This document shows positions 13,504 through 20,913 of a DNA stretch of 22,392 nt, piece after piece. Location: assembly GCA_944382045.1 (NCBI GenBank), contig CALWMT010000008.1, positions 1 to 22,392 on the forward strand, read 5' to 3'. The DNA comes from an uncultured Enterocloster sp. (lineage in GTDB: Bacteria > Bacillota > Clostridia > Lachnospirales > Lachnospiraceae). Numbering within the stretch: position 1 is the stretch's first letter; each line of letters opens with the position of its first letter. The position numbers were made by a program, and so were the translations under genes. The notes under the pieces were generated by a model. That model ran no database searches, had not been told where the DNA came from, and was given only the letters and a program-made list of their open reading frames with translations.

Positions 13504-14486
13504 TCCAGCATGCAGCCCCATCACCCATCCCATCTGTCCTGTGTGATTCCCCCTGCACTCTCTGTCCCAGGCAGTGCAGGGCCGACCGCTCTTCCCAAGC
13601 CGGCTTCTGCGGCGTCACCTCCACCCCCCGGGCTGCACGGGCAGCCCTGCATGCATGGGAGGAGCCCTGCATCAGCGGGCCCGAGTGGGAGCCAGGCGGC
13701 AGCGGAACCGTATTCTTCTCCGGATGCACCCTCCGCTGCTGCTTCTGCCAGAACCACAAAATAAGCAGGGACAATTTCGGCCGGGAGCTGACCTCCGATA
13801 ATCTGGCTGATATCTTTCTCCGGCTGCAGGAGCAGGGCGCCCACAACATCAATCTGGTAACCGCCACGCAGTTTCTTCCCTCCATCCTGCCGGCCCTGGA
13901 CAAGGTGCGCCATAAGCTCTCCATCCCCATTGTCTACAACAGCGGCGGCTATGAGCGCGTCCCTGTTGTCCAGGCCTTGAAGGATTACGTGGATATCTGG
14001 CTGCCTGACCTTAAGTACTTTGACAGCCGCCTGGCATGGGAGCTTTCCCAGGCGGGAGACTACTTTGAAGCTGCCTCCGCAGCCATCACCCAGATGACCG
14101 TTCAGACAGGGCCGCCTGTGTTCGAGGAGCACACATGCACCCAGCCGGAGCTTGCGGGAAGGAGGTTTTCCCTGATGACGCGGGGCGTCATCATCCGTCA
14201 TCTGGTGCTTCCCGGCCACAGGGACGATTCCATCGCCCTGCTGCGCTGGATCCATTCCCATCTGGATCCTGACTGCTTCCTCTTAAGCCTTATGAGCCAG
14301 TATACTCCGGCCCTCCCCAATCCAAGACACCCGGAGCTGAACCGGCGCCTCACCTCCTATGAATATGACAAGGTGGTGGAGGAGGCCATCCGCCTCGGCC
14401 TGACACGCGGCTATATGCAAAAGAAAAGCAGCGCCCGGGAAGAATACACGCCGCCCTTCGGCCTGGAAGGCCTGGAGCATATTTAA
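13500..14486 (+). CDS. PflX-type radical SAM protein (PFL-activase-like)
   Basis: 328 residues. The radical SAM iron-sulfur site is C76-x3-C80-x2-C83 within FSGCTLRCCFCQN. An N-terminal Cys cluster (C19, C22, C26, C37) in CTLCPRQCRADR is typical of COG1313/PflX proteins, which resemble pyruvate formate-lyase activating enzymes but have no settled substrate. Later family patterns are YNSGGYE, DIWLPDLKYFD and RHLVLPGH. Its ATG overlaps the AraC stop, with AGGAGG 7 nt upstream, so it is made with the regulator. No glycyl-radical enzyme is present in the window. The role in the uronate locus is unknown. Confidence 0.92.
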   Translation: MIQHAAPSPIPSVLCDSPCTLCPRQCRADRSSQAGFCGVTSTPRAARAALHAWEEPCISGPEWEPGGSGTVFFSGCTLRCCFCQNHKISRDNFGRELTSDNLADIFLRLQEQGAHNINLVTATQFLPSILPALDKVRHKLSIPIVYNSGGYERVPVVQALKDYVDIWLPDLKYFDSRLAWELSQAGDYFEAASAAITQMTVQTGPPVFEEHTCTQPELAGRRFSLMTRGVIIRHLVLPGHRDDSIALLRWIHSHLDPDCFLLSLMSQYTPALPNPRHPELNRRLTSYEYDKVVEEAIRLGLTRGYMQKKSSAREEYTPPFGLEGLEHI

Positions 14487-14559
14487 GCAAGCTTCTTCGG
14501 TGCTGCCGCTGTGAAGGCTGAAATCCCAGCCGCAATGCCGGCACGGTAAGCCACGGCAC

Positions 14560-14622
14560 AAAAAAAGAAGACGGATATCTGATCTTTGACTAACCACGTT
14601 CTCGATCTGATATCCGTCTTCT
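14560..14622 (-). terminator. Strong minus-strand terminator of the large A-rich transcript
   Basis: AGAAGACGGATATC pairs perfectly over 14 bp with GATATCCGTCTTCT (14609-14622 with 14566-14579). Four more bp follow a mismatch, around a loop of about 19 nt. On the minus strand TTTTTTT follows; on the plus strand only AAACTGC does. It therefore serves a transcript coming from the right. Confidence 0.85.
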
Positions 14623-15165
14623 AAACTGCTTTGTCCATTGGACTAACCTCACTTTTTCGAAACAATTGTTTCTTATTTTTATTACAACATCTATATGAAG
14701 TTGTACTCCTATCTTCCATCTGCTTTCTGTTCCCGATGATACTTCCTTTTCAGCTTTTTGATCTTCCTTCTGTCTTACTCTCTTTCTATCTTGTATCTCT
14801 TCTTTCGTTCTGATAATACTTTCTCGTCATATTACCAAACCGCTTTTCTTTCTCTGATACTTCTTCTGATAGATTCACCTGCTGATCTTGGTCTGTTCGT
14901 TTTCTCATCCTTCACAGGCTTTCTTTTTATCGATTCCTTTAAATACTGCAATTGCTTTTCCGTTCCCAATCGATTGGCTTTTTATTATTTAAATTCATCG
15001 ATCTAAGAATCTCTGTGTGAACATCCGCTTCTGTCTGATAGGTCTTCCCGGTTTCATTTATAATGAAAATCTCTTTTCACTTATAAATGAAACAAAGCTT
15101 GCGTCTTCGGCGGTCCGTACCTCCTTTTCTTAGATTTTTATTACTTTTGTCTTACTTGTTTTGTT
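14566..15165 (-). ncRNA. Candidate large (about 600 nt) A-rich non-coding RNA, unassigned
   Basis: A consensus promoter (15172-15200) and a strong terminator (14560-14622) bracket about 600 nt on the minus strand with no reading frame longer than about 40 codons. The RNA is very rich in A and G and poor in C and U, unlike the neighbouring genes. It contains an orphan AAGGAGGT near the 5' end with no start codon in reach, and a long hairpin (15051-15093). It also has five copies of UAUCAGA and short palindromes: CCAATCGATTGG, GAAACAATTGTTTC and GTCCAATGGAC. I do not recognise OLE, ROOL, GOLLD, raiA, tmRNA or RNase P features. Very small proteins cannot be excluded. Confidence 0.55.
15051..15093 (-). 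repeat. Long hairpin in the leader part of the large RNA
   Basis: GTTTCATTTATAA pairs with TTATAAATGAAAC (13 bp). After one bulged base, TGAAAA pairs with TTTTCA (6 bp), closing a 4-nt loop. It lies about 70 nt after the predicted start point. Confidence 0.8.
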
Positions 15166-15171
15166 GTCTTT

Positions 15172-15200
15172 ATTATAGTAAATAAGATCTATTTTGTCAA
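15172..15200 (-). promoter_or_regulatory. Full-consensus sigma-A promoter of the large RNA
   Basis: TTGACA (15195-15200), 17 bp and TATAAT (15172-15177), all 12 bases at consensus. Upstream lies AAAAATTTTTAAAAAG, which resembles an UP element. This is the strongest promoter seen in the window. Confidence 0.88.
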
Positions 15201-15284
15201 TACTCTTTTTAAAAATTTTTCATATTTTTTGTTATCTATTGTCTTGATCTTATTTATTACAATTGTTTCCATTTTTATACATTT

Positions 15285-15315
15285 ATTTGTAAATATTTTT
15301 TGAATATTTACAAAT
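15285..15315. repeat. AT-only inverted repeat downstream of the MATE gene
   Basis: ATTTGTAAATATT pairs perfectly with AATATTTACAAAT (13 bp) around a 5-nt loop, 51 bp past the MATE stop. A smaller CCGCA/TGCGG hairpin (15348-15360) lies closer to the stop. Neither has a clear T tract for MATE transcription. Confidence 0.6.
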
Positions 15316-15365
15316 TTTCAGATTATTTAAAATCCATCTATTATTCCCGCAGGATGCGGTGTGCC

Positions 15366-16721
15366 CTAATCGGGCACATCCTCCTTGGGGAATTTGCGGC
15401 GTATTTTCCGAAAGGTAATTATATGAGCGGAAACTGTGATAAGCCAGGACACAGGATAGGAAAGATACAGCACCTCCAGCGTGCGGAATGCCTGAAAGAT
15501 CGTCAGCACCCACAAAATCCGAAAGCCGCAGGCTCCCGTCAGGGAGACCAGCATGGGAAGCACAGAGTACCCCAGCCCGCGAAGGCTTCCCACCATGCAG
15601 TCCATCATGCCGCATATGAAGTAGGTACTGCAGATGATCCGCAGACGGCGTGCGCCGTATGCCAGCACCTCCGGCTCTGAGGAATAGATCCCCAGCAGCA
15701 TGTCCTGGCCCAGAACCGCCAGAAATCCCAGGCCAATGCCGATGGCTGCCACCACGCCCAGGCAGCAGAACAAAATCCGGTTAATGCGCCGGTATTTCTG
15801 TCCGCCCAGGTTCTGGCTGGTAAAGCTCAGATTGGTCTGATAGATGGCGTTCATCGCTGTATAGACAAAGTTCTCAATATTGGAGGAGGCGGTATTTCCC
15901 GCCATTGCCACCGAACCGAATGAGTTCACAGACGACTGAATTACCACATTGGACACGGAGAACACCGCTCCCTGAATTCCTGCGGGAAGGCCGACCTTCA
16001 CGATCCGCTTCAGCTTGTCCGGGACGATACGGAGCTTCCGAAGCTCCAGACGCAGCGCGCCCGGCGCCCTCATCAGGCTCCTCACAACGAAAAATGCGGA
16101 GATGTGCTCGGAAATCACGGTAGCCCAGGCCACGCCGTCCACTCCTCTGCCAAATCCCACGACAAAGGTCAGATTCAGGACTACATTGACCACTCCTGCG
16201 GCGAACAGATAATAGAGAGGACGCCTGGTGTCGCCCACCGCACGGAGAATCGCCGCGCCGAAGTTGTAGAGCATCAGCACAGGCATGCCCAGAAAGTAAA
16301 TGCGCATATACAAAATCGCCTGATCCAGCACGTCGTCCGGAGTTCCCATCAGATGGAGCAGGGGCCTCGCAGCCGCAATTCCCACCACCACCAGCACCAG
16401 TCCGCTGAGCAGGCCGGTGAGCATGGCTGTATGTACGGTTTCACTGACATTCTTGTCCTGCCTGCCTCCATAGTATGTGCCTACCAGCACATTCACGCCC
16501 ACAGACAGGCCCACAAAAATATTGATCAGCAGATTGATCAGCGCGGAGGTGGAGCCCACCGCAGCCAAGGCCTGGCTTCCTGTAAAGCGGCCAACCACAA
16601 TGATATCCGCCGCGTTAAACAGAAGCTGAAGGATGCTTGACAGCATCAAGGGGATTGAGAACAGAAGGATCTTGCCCAGAAGCGGGCCATGACACATGTC
16701 TATCTCATAGGACCTTTTCAT
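15366..16721 (-). CDS. MATE-family efflux transporter
   Basis: 451 residues with twelve predicted membrane helices, the standard MATE length. The N-terminal repeat shows SIPLMLSSILQLLFNAADIIVVGRFTG and AALAAVG-like patterns; the second repeat begins around GLPAGIQGAVFSVSNVVIQS. It belongs to the NorM/DinF-like branch common in gut Clostridia, exporting cationic compounds with Na+ or H+. The substrate is unknown. The ATG at 16719-16721 has GGGAGG 11 nt upstream. Its promoter (16785-16813) is back-to-back with that of mntP. Confidence 0.95.
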   Translation of the reverse strand: MKRSYEIDMCHGPLLGKILLFSIPLMLSSILQLLFNAADIIVVGRFTGSQALAAVGSTSALINLLINIFVGLSVGVNVLVGTYYGGRQDKNVSETVHTAMLTGLLSGLVLVVVGIAAARPLLHLMGTPDDVLDQAILYMRIYFLGMPVLMLYNFGAAILRAVGDTRRPLYYLFAAGVVNVVLNLTFVVGFGRGVDGVAWATVISEHISAFFVVRSLMRAPGALRLELRKLRIVPDKLKRIVKVGLPAGIQGAVFSVSNVVIQSSVNSFGSVAMAGNTASSNIENFVYTAMNAIYQTNLSFTSQNLGGQKYRRINRILFCCLGVVAAIGIGLGFLAVLGQDMLLGIYSSEPEVLAYGARRLRIICSTYFICGMMDCMVGSLRGLGYSVLPMLVSLTGACGFRILWVLTIFQAFRTLEVLYLSYPVSWLITVSAHIITFRKIRRKFPKEDVPD

Positions 16722-16784
16722 TTTAATACAAACCTCCCAATAAATTACCGCCTGCCGCAGCAGTCTGGGCCTGCGCTATGGCCT

Positions 16785-16813
16785 ACTATAACACAGCATT
16801 TTTCATTTTACAA
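16785..16813 (-). promoter_or_regulatory. Promoter of the MATE gene
   Basis: TTGTAA (16808-16813), a 17-bp spacer and TATAGT (16785-16790). Its -35 lies only 2 bp from the -35 of the divergent mntP promoter. Confidence 0.7.
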
Positions 16814-16815
16814 TC

Positions 16816-16844
16816 TTGACTTTTGTCTGAATCTGCCGTAAAAT
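16816..16844 (+). promoter_or_regulatory. Promoter of mntP
   Basis: TTGACT (16816-16821), a 17-bp spacer and TAAAAT (16839-16844). The leader of about 85 nt can fold as GGCGCT/AGCGCT plus GGCC/GGCC. It lacks the conserved bases of the yybP-ykoY manganese riboswitch. Confidence 0.7.
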
Positions 16845-16935
16845 GTAAGTCCTTTCTGTGTATGGCGCTAAGGCCTATGACAGGCGGCCAAGCGCTGTGT
16901 GCAGTCAGAGATTGAACGAGAGGATGAAACGATAT

Positions 16936-17499
16936 ATGTCACTGGCAGAGCTTTTTGTCATTGCGGTAGGCCTTTCCATGGATGCCTTTGCCGTAGCTGT
17001 CTGTAAGGGCCTGGCTATGCGCAGGATGAGCTGGCGGGGCGCCCTTATTGTCGGGCTGTATTTTGGAGGCTTTCAGGCTGCGATGCCGCTTGCCGGCTAT
17101 CTGCTGGGCTCAGGCTTCAGCAGCTCCATCAGCAGCTATGACCACTGGATTGCATTTGTGCTTCTAGCCATCATCGGCGGGAATATGATCAAGGAGGGAC
17201 TTTCTGGTCCTGACGAATGTCCCGATGCTTCCCTGGATATTAAAAATATGACCCTTTTAGCCGTTGCCACCAGCATCGACGCCCTGGCTGTGGGTGTTTC
17301 CTTTGCTTTTCTGCAGGTAAATATTGTACCGGCTGTTTCTTTTATCGGTGTAACCACCCTTGTGCTCTCCATGATCGGCGTCAAGGTGGGAAATGTCTTT
17401 GGAAACCGATATGAGTCACGGGCAGAGATCACAGGCGGCGTGATTCTGATTCTCATGGGGCTTAAGATTCTATTAGAGCATCTGGGGATTCTTGCCTAG
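16936..17499 (+). CDS. mntP: Manganese efflux pump MntP
   Basis: 187 residues in about six membrane helices. The two repeat halves carry the conserved acidic residues: D16 in GLSMDAFAVAVCKG and D115 in ATSIDALAVGVSFA. MntP exports Mn2+ from the cytosol. I chose the ATG at 16936 because relatives begin MSL-x-ELF; AGAGG is 12 nt upstream. An ATG at 16924 would add four residues. It has its own promoter and ends at a bidirectional terminator (17541-17583). It is divergent from the MATE gene. Confidence 0.94.
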   Translation: MSLAELFVIAVGLSMDAFAVAVCKGLAMRRMSWRGALIVGLYFGGFQAAMPLAGYLLGSGFSSSISSYDHWIAFVLLAIIGGNMIKEGLSGPDECPDASLDIKNMTLLAVATSIDALAVGVSFAFLQVNIVPAVSFIGVTTLVLSMIGVKVGNVFGNRYESRAEITGGVILILMGLKILLEHLGILA

Positions 17500-17540
17500 G
17501 CCTTGTTCCGGCTCCGCCAGAAGGCGTATATTTATATATA

Positions 17541-17583
17541 AAAAGGAGGGTTCTGATTGGCTCAGAGCTCTCCCTTTTCTTTT
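17541..17583. terminator. Bidirectional terminator between mntP and the cell-wall-binding gene
   Basis: AAAAGGAGGGTTCTGA pairs with TCAGAGCTCTCCCTTTT over 16 bp (one bulge, two G-U) around a 5-nt loop. CTTTT follows on the plus strand and TATATATAAAT on the minus. Confidence 0.85.
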
Positions 17584-18322
17584 ACACCCGGATTCCGTCC
17601 GCGTTCAGCTTATATCCATCCACTGTACAGTTCGTCCGCATTGCCCCAGTGGACGGATCCAGATAATACCAGTTGTCCTTGTACTTGATCCATCCCGTCT
17701 CCATATAGCCGTTGGCATCCATGTAATACCAAGTGCCGTCCACCTGGACCCAGGATGTCAGGCAGACGCCGTCATAGCGATAGCGCCAGCCCTTAGCTGT
17801 CGGCTCCCATTTTCCCAGATGCAGATTGCGGTAATCGTCCATCTCATCCTCTGGATAGAGGGAAAAATAATAGGTCTTTCTGGTATTCTCCCACTCAAAC
17901 TCTACCATGTAGCACCGCTCGAGGTAATCATAGAGATCTCCGGCCTCCCGCTCCTTCTCCACTGTCTCCGGACGCACCACCGGGTAGTGCGTCCCCGGAC
18001 GCAGCCCGTGAACCGTACACTCCAGATACTTCTGAGAATCTCCCATATACGTGAGCAGGTAGTAATTCATGGTGACCTCACTCAGGTCTATGCCATTTTC
18101 ATCTGCGGCAACGGTAAATGTATCGTTCTCTGAAGCCCTGTATCCCATAACATAGGATGTATATCCATTGTAAATAGACACCCCCCGGCTGTTCATATCC
18201 ATATGAAGGCTTACCGGGGTCTCCGGCAGAGCTGCCGAAGCCGCCCAGACAGCCGTGGGAGCGGAAATTGTCAAAACTGCAGCCAAAGCAAGAGCCCGCA
18301 GCCGCTTAAATGTCTTATACAA
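17582..18322 (-). CDS. Secreted protein with cell-wall-binding repeats
   Basis: 246 residues. A signal peptide (about 1-28, cut near VWAAS) precedes a domain of about 130 residues that I do not recognise, rich in Tyr and acidic residues. The C-terminal 75 residues hold choline-binding-type (CW_binding_1) repeats: GWRYRYDGVCLTSWVQV, then GTWYYMDANGYMETGWI and NWYYLDPSTGAM. It should be exported and held on wall polymers. No catalytic motif is visible. The start is TTG (18320-18322) behind AGAGGAGG at 8 nt. It begins 18 bp after the tyrS stop, so it is probably read through from tyrS. Confidence 0.85.
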   Translation of the reverse strand: MYKTFKRLRALALAAVLTISAPTAVWAASAALPETPVSLHMDMNSRGVSIYNGYTSYVMGYRASENDTFTVAADENGIDLSEVTMNYYLLTYMGDSQKYLECTVHGLRPGTHYPVVRPETVEKEREAGDLYDYLERCYMVEFEWENTRKTYYFSLYPEDEMDDYRNLHLGKWEPTAKGWRYRYDGVCLTSWVQVDGTWYYMDANGYMETGWIKYKDNWYYLDPSTGAMRTNCTVDGYKLNADGIRV

Positions 18323-18340
18323 TACGGCTTCCTCCTCTTA

Positions 18341-19567
18341 TTATTTTAAGGTAACCTTCATAAAATTCTTCTTGCCGCGCTTAACCAGAAGCCGCTCGCC
18401 GGCAAACTGCTCCCTTGCAAAGGAGGCCTTGATATCCTTCACCTGGATGCCGTCCACGGACACGCCGCCCTGCTCCACATTTCTTCTGGCCTCGGACTTA
18501 GACGCAGCCAGGCCGCACTTGTTGAGAAGGGTCAGGATGTCAATCGCCCCTTCCGTGAAATCGCCCTCCTCAAGGGCAAAGGACGGGATGTTGGCGGAAG
18601 CGCCGCCGCCCGCGAACAGGGCCTTCGCCCCTTCCTCGGCCTTCTTGGCCTCCTCCTCGCCGTGTACCAGCTTGGTGAGCTCGTAGGCCAGGATCTCCTT
18701 CGCCTTATTTAACTGGCTTCCCTCCCACTTATCCATCTCGTCGATCTGCTCTAAGGGCAGGAAGGTGAGCATCCGCAGGCACTTGAGCACGTCGGCGTCG
18801 CCTACATTTCTCCAGTACTGATAGAACTCGTAGGGAGAGGTCTTCTCCGGATCCAGCCATACGGCGCCGGACTGGGTCTTGCCCATCTTCTTGCCCTCGG
18901 AATTTAAGAGCAGGGTGATGGTCATGGCGTGGGCATCCTTGCCCAGCTTGCGGCGGATGAGCTCCGTGCCGCCCAGCATATTGCTCCACTGATCGTCGCC
19001 GCCGAACTGCATGTTGCAGCCGTAGCGCTGGTAGAGCTCATAGAAATCGTAGCTCTGCATGATCATGTAGTTGAACTCCAGGAAGCTCAGCCCCTTCTCC
19101 ATGCGCTGCTTGTAGCACTCAGCCCTGAGCATATTGTTCACGGAGAAATGGGGGCCCACCTCCCGCAAAAATTCGATATAGTTTAATCCCAGAAGCCACT
19201 CGGCGTTGTTCACCATCAGTGCCTTCCCCTCGGAAAAGTCGATGAAGCGGCTCATCTGCTTCTTGAAGCAGTCACAGTTGTGCTGAATCATCTCCGGTGT
19301 CATCATCTTTCTCATATCGGTACGGCCGGAGGGGTCTCCGATCATGCCGGTGCCGCCGCCGATCAGGGCGATGGGCTTGTTCCCCGCCATCTGCAGCCGC
19401 TTCATCAGGCACAGTGCCATAAAGTGGCCTACGTGGAGGCTGTCCGCCGTGGGATCAAATCCGATATAGAACACGGCCTTCCCCTCGTTCACCATCTTCT
19501 TGATCTCTTCCTCGTTGGTCACCTGGGCAATCAGTCCCCTGGCTACTAATTCTTCATAAATCTGCAT
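18341..19567 (-). CDS. tyrS: Tyrosyl-tRNA synthetase
   Basis: 408 residues, a bacterial class I synthetase. The HIGH motif is HVGH (45-48), preceded by the tyrosine-binding stretch YIGFDPTADSL. The KMSKS motif appears as KKMGKT (about 230). The C-terminal S4-like tRNA-binding domain (about 345-408) is complete, with GLAASKSEARRNVEQGGVSVDG. It charges tRNA-Tyr with tyrosine. The ATG at 19565-19567 has AAAGGAG upstream. The predicted leader is only about 23 nt, too short for a T-box. A secreted protein gene follows closely on the same strand. Confidence 0.98.
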   Translation of the reverse strand: MQIYEELVARGLIAQVTNEEEIKKMVNEGKAVFYIGFDPTADSLHVGHFMALCLMKRLQMAGNKPIALIGGGTGMIGDPSGRTDMRKMMTPEMIQHNCDCFKKQMSRFIDFSEGKALMVNNAEWLLGLNYIEFLREVGPHFSVNNMLRAECYKQRMEKGLSFLEFNYMIMQSYDFYELYQRYGCNMQFGGDDQWSNMLGGTELIRRKLGKDAHAMTITLLLNSEGKKMGKTQSGAVWLDPEKTSPYEFYQYWRNVGDADVLKCLRMLTFLPLEQIDEMDKWEGSQLNKAKEILAYELTKLVHGEEEAKKAEEGAKALFAGGGASANIPSFALEEGDFTEGAIDILTLLNKCGLAASKSEARRNVEQGGVSVDGIQVKDIKASFAREQFAGERLLVKRGKKNFMKVTLK

Positions 19568-19596
19568 CGTTTTCTCTCCTTTAAATGTATGCCCCT

Positions 19597-19624
19597 ATTG
19601 TACCATAATTTTTTTTAGTTGCAA
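19597..19624 (-). promoter_or_regulatory. Promoter of tyrS
   Basis: TTGCAA (19619-19624), a 16-bp spacer with a run of eight A, and TACAAT (19597-19602) with extended TGG. Confidence 0.7.
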
Positions 19625-19644
19625 GTGCTTGTTTTTTTAAGTTC

Positions 19645-19673
19645 TTTACGAATTCAAATTTCTATACTATAAT
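19645..19673 (+). promoter_or_regulatory. Promoter of the DAHP synthase gene
   Basis: TTTACG (19645-19650, weak), a 17-bp spacer and a perfect TATAAT (19668-19673). The leader is about 30 nt. Confidence 0.6.
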
Positions 19674-19709
19674 GGATTCGAATTTGTGATTTGGAGGACT
19701 TAACGAAAG

Positions 19710-20741
19710 ATGGGACTTACATTTGTAAAAGACCTGCCAACCCCTGTGGAGATACGGGAAGAATTTCCCTTAGCTGAAAATCTGGCCGCGTTAAAGCGCA
19801 GGAAGGACGAGGAGGTTCGGAAGATTATTACTGGACAGAGCAACAAGCTGCTGATCATCATCGGCCCCTGCTCTGCGGACAATGAGGACGCGGTCTGCGA
19901 CTACACCAGCCGTCTGGCCAAGGTCCAGGAAAAGACAAAGGACAAGCTGGTGATCGTTCCCCGCGTCTACACCAACAAGCCCCGGACCACCGGCGAGGGC
20001 TATATGGGCATGGTGCACCAGCCGGATCCGGAGAAGAAGCCGGATATGTATGAGGGCATTCTGGCCATCCGCCACATGCACATGCGGGTGCTGCAGGAAT
20101 CCGGCTTTTCCACTGCGGACGAGATGCTCTACCCGGAAAATCTGGAGTACCTGTCCGATATCATGTCCTATATCGCGGTGGGCGCCCGCTCCGTGGAGAA
20201 TCAGTTCCACCGGCTGGTTGCCAGCGGCTGCGATGTGCCCGTAGGCATGAAGAATCCCACCAGCGGCGACTTGACCGTAATGCTCAACTCCGTGGTGGCC
20301 GCCCAGCTTCCCCACGATTTTATCTTCCGCGGCAAAGAGGTTCAGTGCCCCGGCAACCTTCTCACCCACACCATCCTGCGGGGCGCGGTGAACAAGCGGG
20401 GCCAGTGCATTCCCAACTACCACTATGAGGATCTGAAGCTTCTCTTTGACCTCTACAGCAAGCGCGGCCTAAAGAATCCGGCCTGCATCGTGGACACCAA
20501 CCACTCCAATTCCAACAAGGAGTATAAGGAGCAGATCCGCATCGCCAAGGAGGTGCTCCACAGCCGCCGCCACTCATCCGACATCAAGCATCTGGTCAAG
20601 GGCTTGATGATCGAGAGCTATATCGAGCCCGGCAGCCACAAGATCGGCCAGCACTGCTACGGACAGTCCATCACGGACCCCTGCCTGGGCTGGGAGGATT
20701 CCGAGCGCCTGCTCTACGAGATCGCCGAGCAGGTAGACTAA
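19710..20741 (+). CDS. aroF: 3-deoxy-7-phosphoheptulonate (DAHP) synthase, class I
   Basis: 343 residues, of the E. coli AroF/G/H type; the paralogue letter is conventional. It joins phosphoenolpyruvate and erythrose 4-phosphate in the first step of the shikimate pathway. The metal Cys is C54 in IIGPCSAD. The substrate-binding stretches PRVYTNKPRTTGEGYMG, VGARSVENQFHR and VGMKNPTSGD are intact. The other metal ligands lie in VDTNHSNSNK, GLMIESYIEPG and QSITDPCLGWEDSE. GGAGG lies 12 nt before the ATG, rather far. It is monocistronic, with promoter and bidirectional terminator. Feedback type cannot be told. Confidence 0.97.
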   Translation: MGLTFVKDLPTPVEIREEFPLAENLAALKRRKDEEVRKIITGQSNKLLIIIGPCSADNEDAVCDYTSRLAKVQEKTKDKLVIVPRVYTNKPRTTGEGYMGMVHQPDPEKKPDMYEGILAIRHMHMRVLQESGFSTADEMLYPENLEYLSDIMSYIAVGARSVENQFHRLVASGCDVPVGMKNPTSGDLTVMLNSVVAAQLPHDFIFRGKEVQCPGNLLTHTILRGAVNKRGQCIPNYHYEDLKLLFDLYSKRGLKNPACIVDTNHSNSNKEYKEQIRIAKEVLHSRRHSSDIKHLVKGLMIESYIEPGSHKIGQHCYGQSITDPCLGWEDSERLLYEIAEQVD

Positions 20742-20800
20742 CACGTGCCTGCGCCCTGCCTTCTGCTGGATGTGCACTCCGCTCTGCAGGGGCATGGGAC

Positions 20801-20858
20801 AAAAAAAGAGGGAGCAGTGAGATTTGCGGTTATGCCGCATTTTTCACTGCTCCTTTTA
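20801..20858. terminator. Bidirectional terminator between the DAHP synthase gene and uppP
   Basis: GGAGCAGTGA pairs perfectly with TCACTGCTCC, with an inner TGCGG/CCGCA hairpin. TTTTATT follows on the plus strand and CTCTTTTTTT on the minus. Confidence 0.9.
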
Positions 20859-20913
20859 TTGCTCCAGCGCGCCGCTGGGCGCATGCAGGCTTGCTCCGAA
20901 AAGGCCTCTGCCG

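Noticed and set aside
13409..13930. 173-codon minus-strand frame across the araC/pflX junction
   Set aside because: It is antisense to two strongly supported genes and shows no domain.
14786..14908. 40-codon minus-strand frame (MRKRTDQDQQVNLSEE...) inside the large RNA
   Set aside because: AAGG is directly against the ATG with no spacing, and the frame after its stop is broken again. A small protein is possible but not supported.
14631..15006. Two plus-strand Phe/Leu/Ser-rich frames resembling membrane peptides
   Set aside because: They are the antisense of a purine-rich transcript. T-rich DNA always reads as Phe/Leu/Ser, and there is no ribosome site or promoter.
16845..16935. yybP-ykoY manganese riboswitch before mntP
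   Set aside because: A natural expectation for mntP, but the conserved GGGGAGUAG-type bases and the paired loops are absent.
19568..19596. T-box leader before tyrS
   Set aside because: The predicted start point leaves only about 23 nt of leader, and no T-box sequence is seen.
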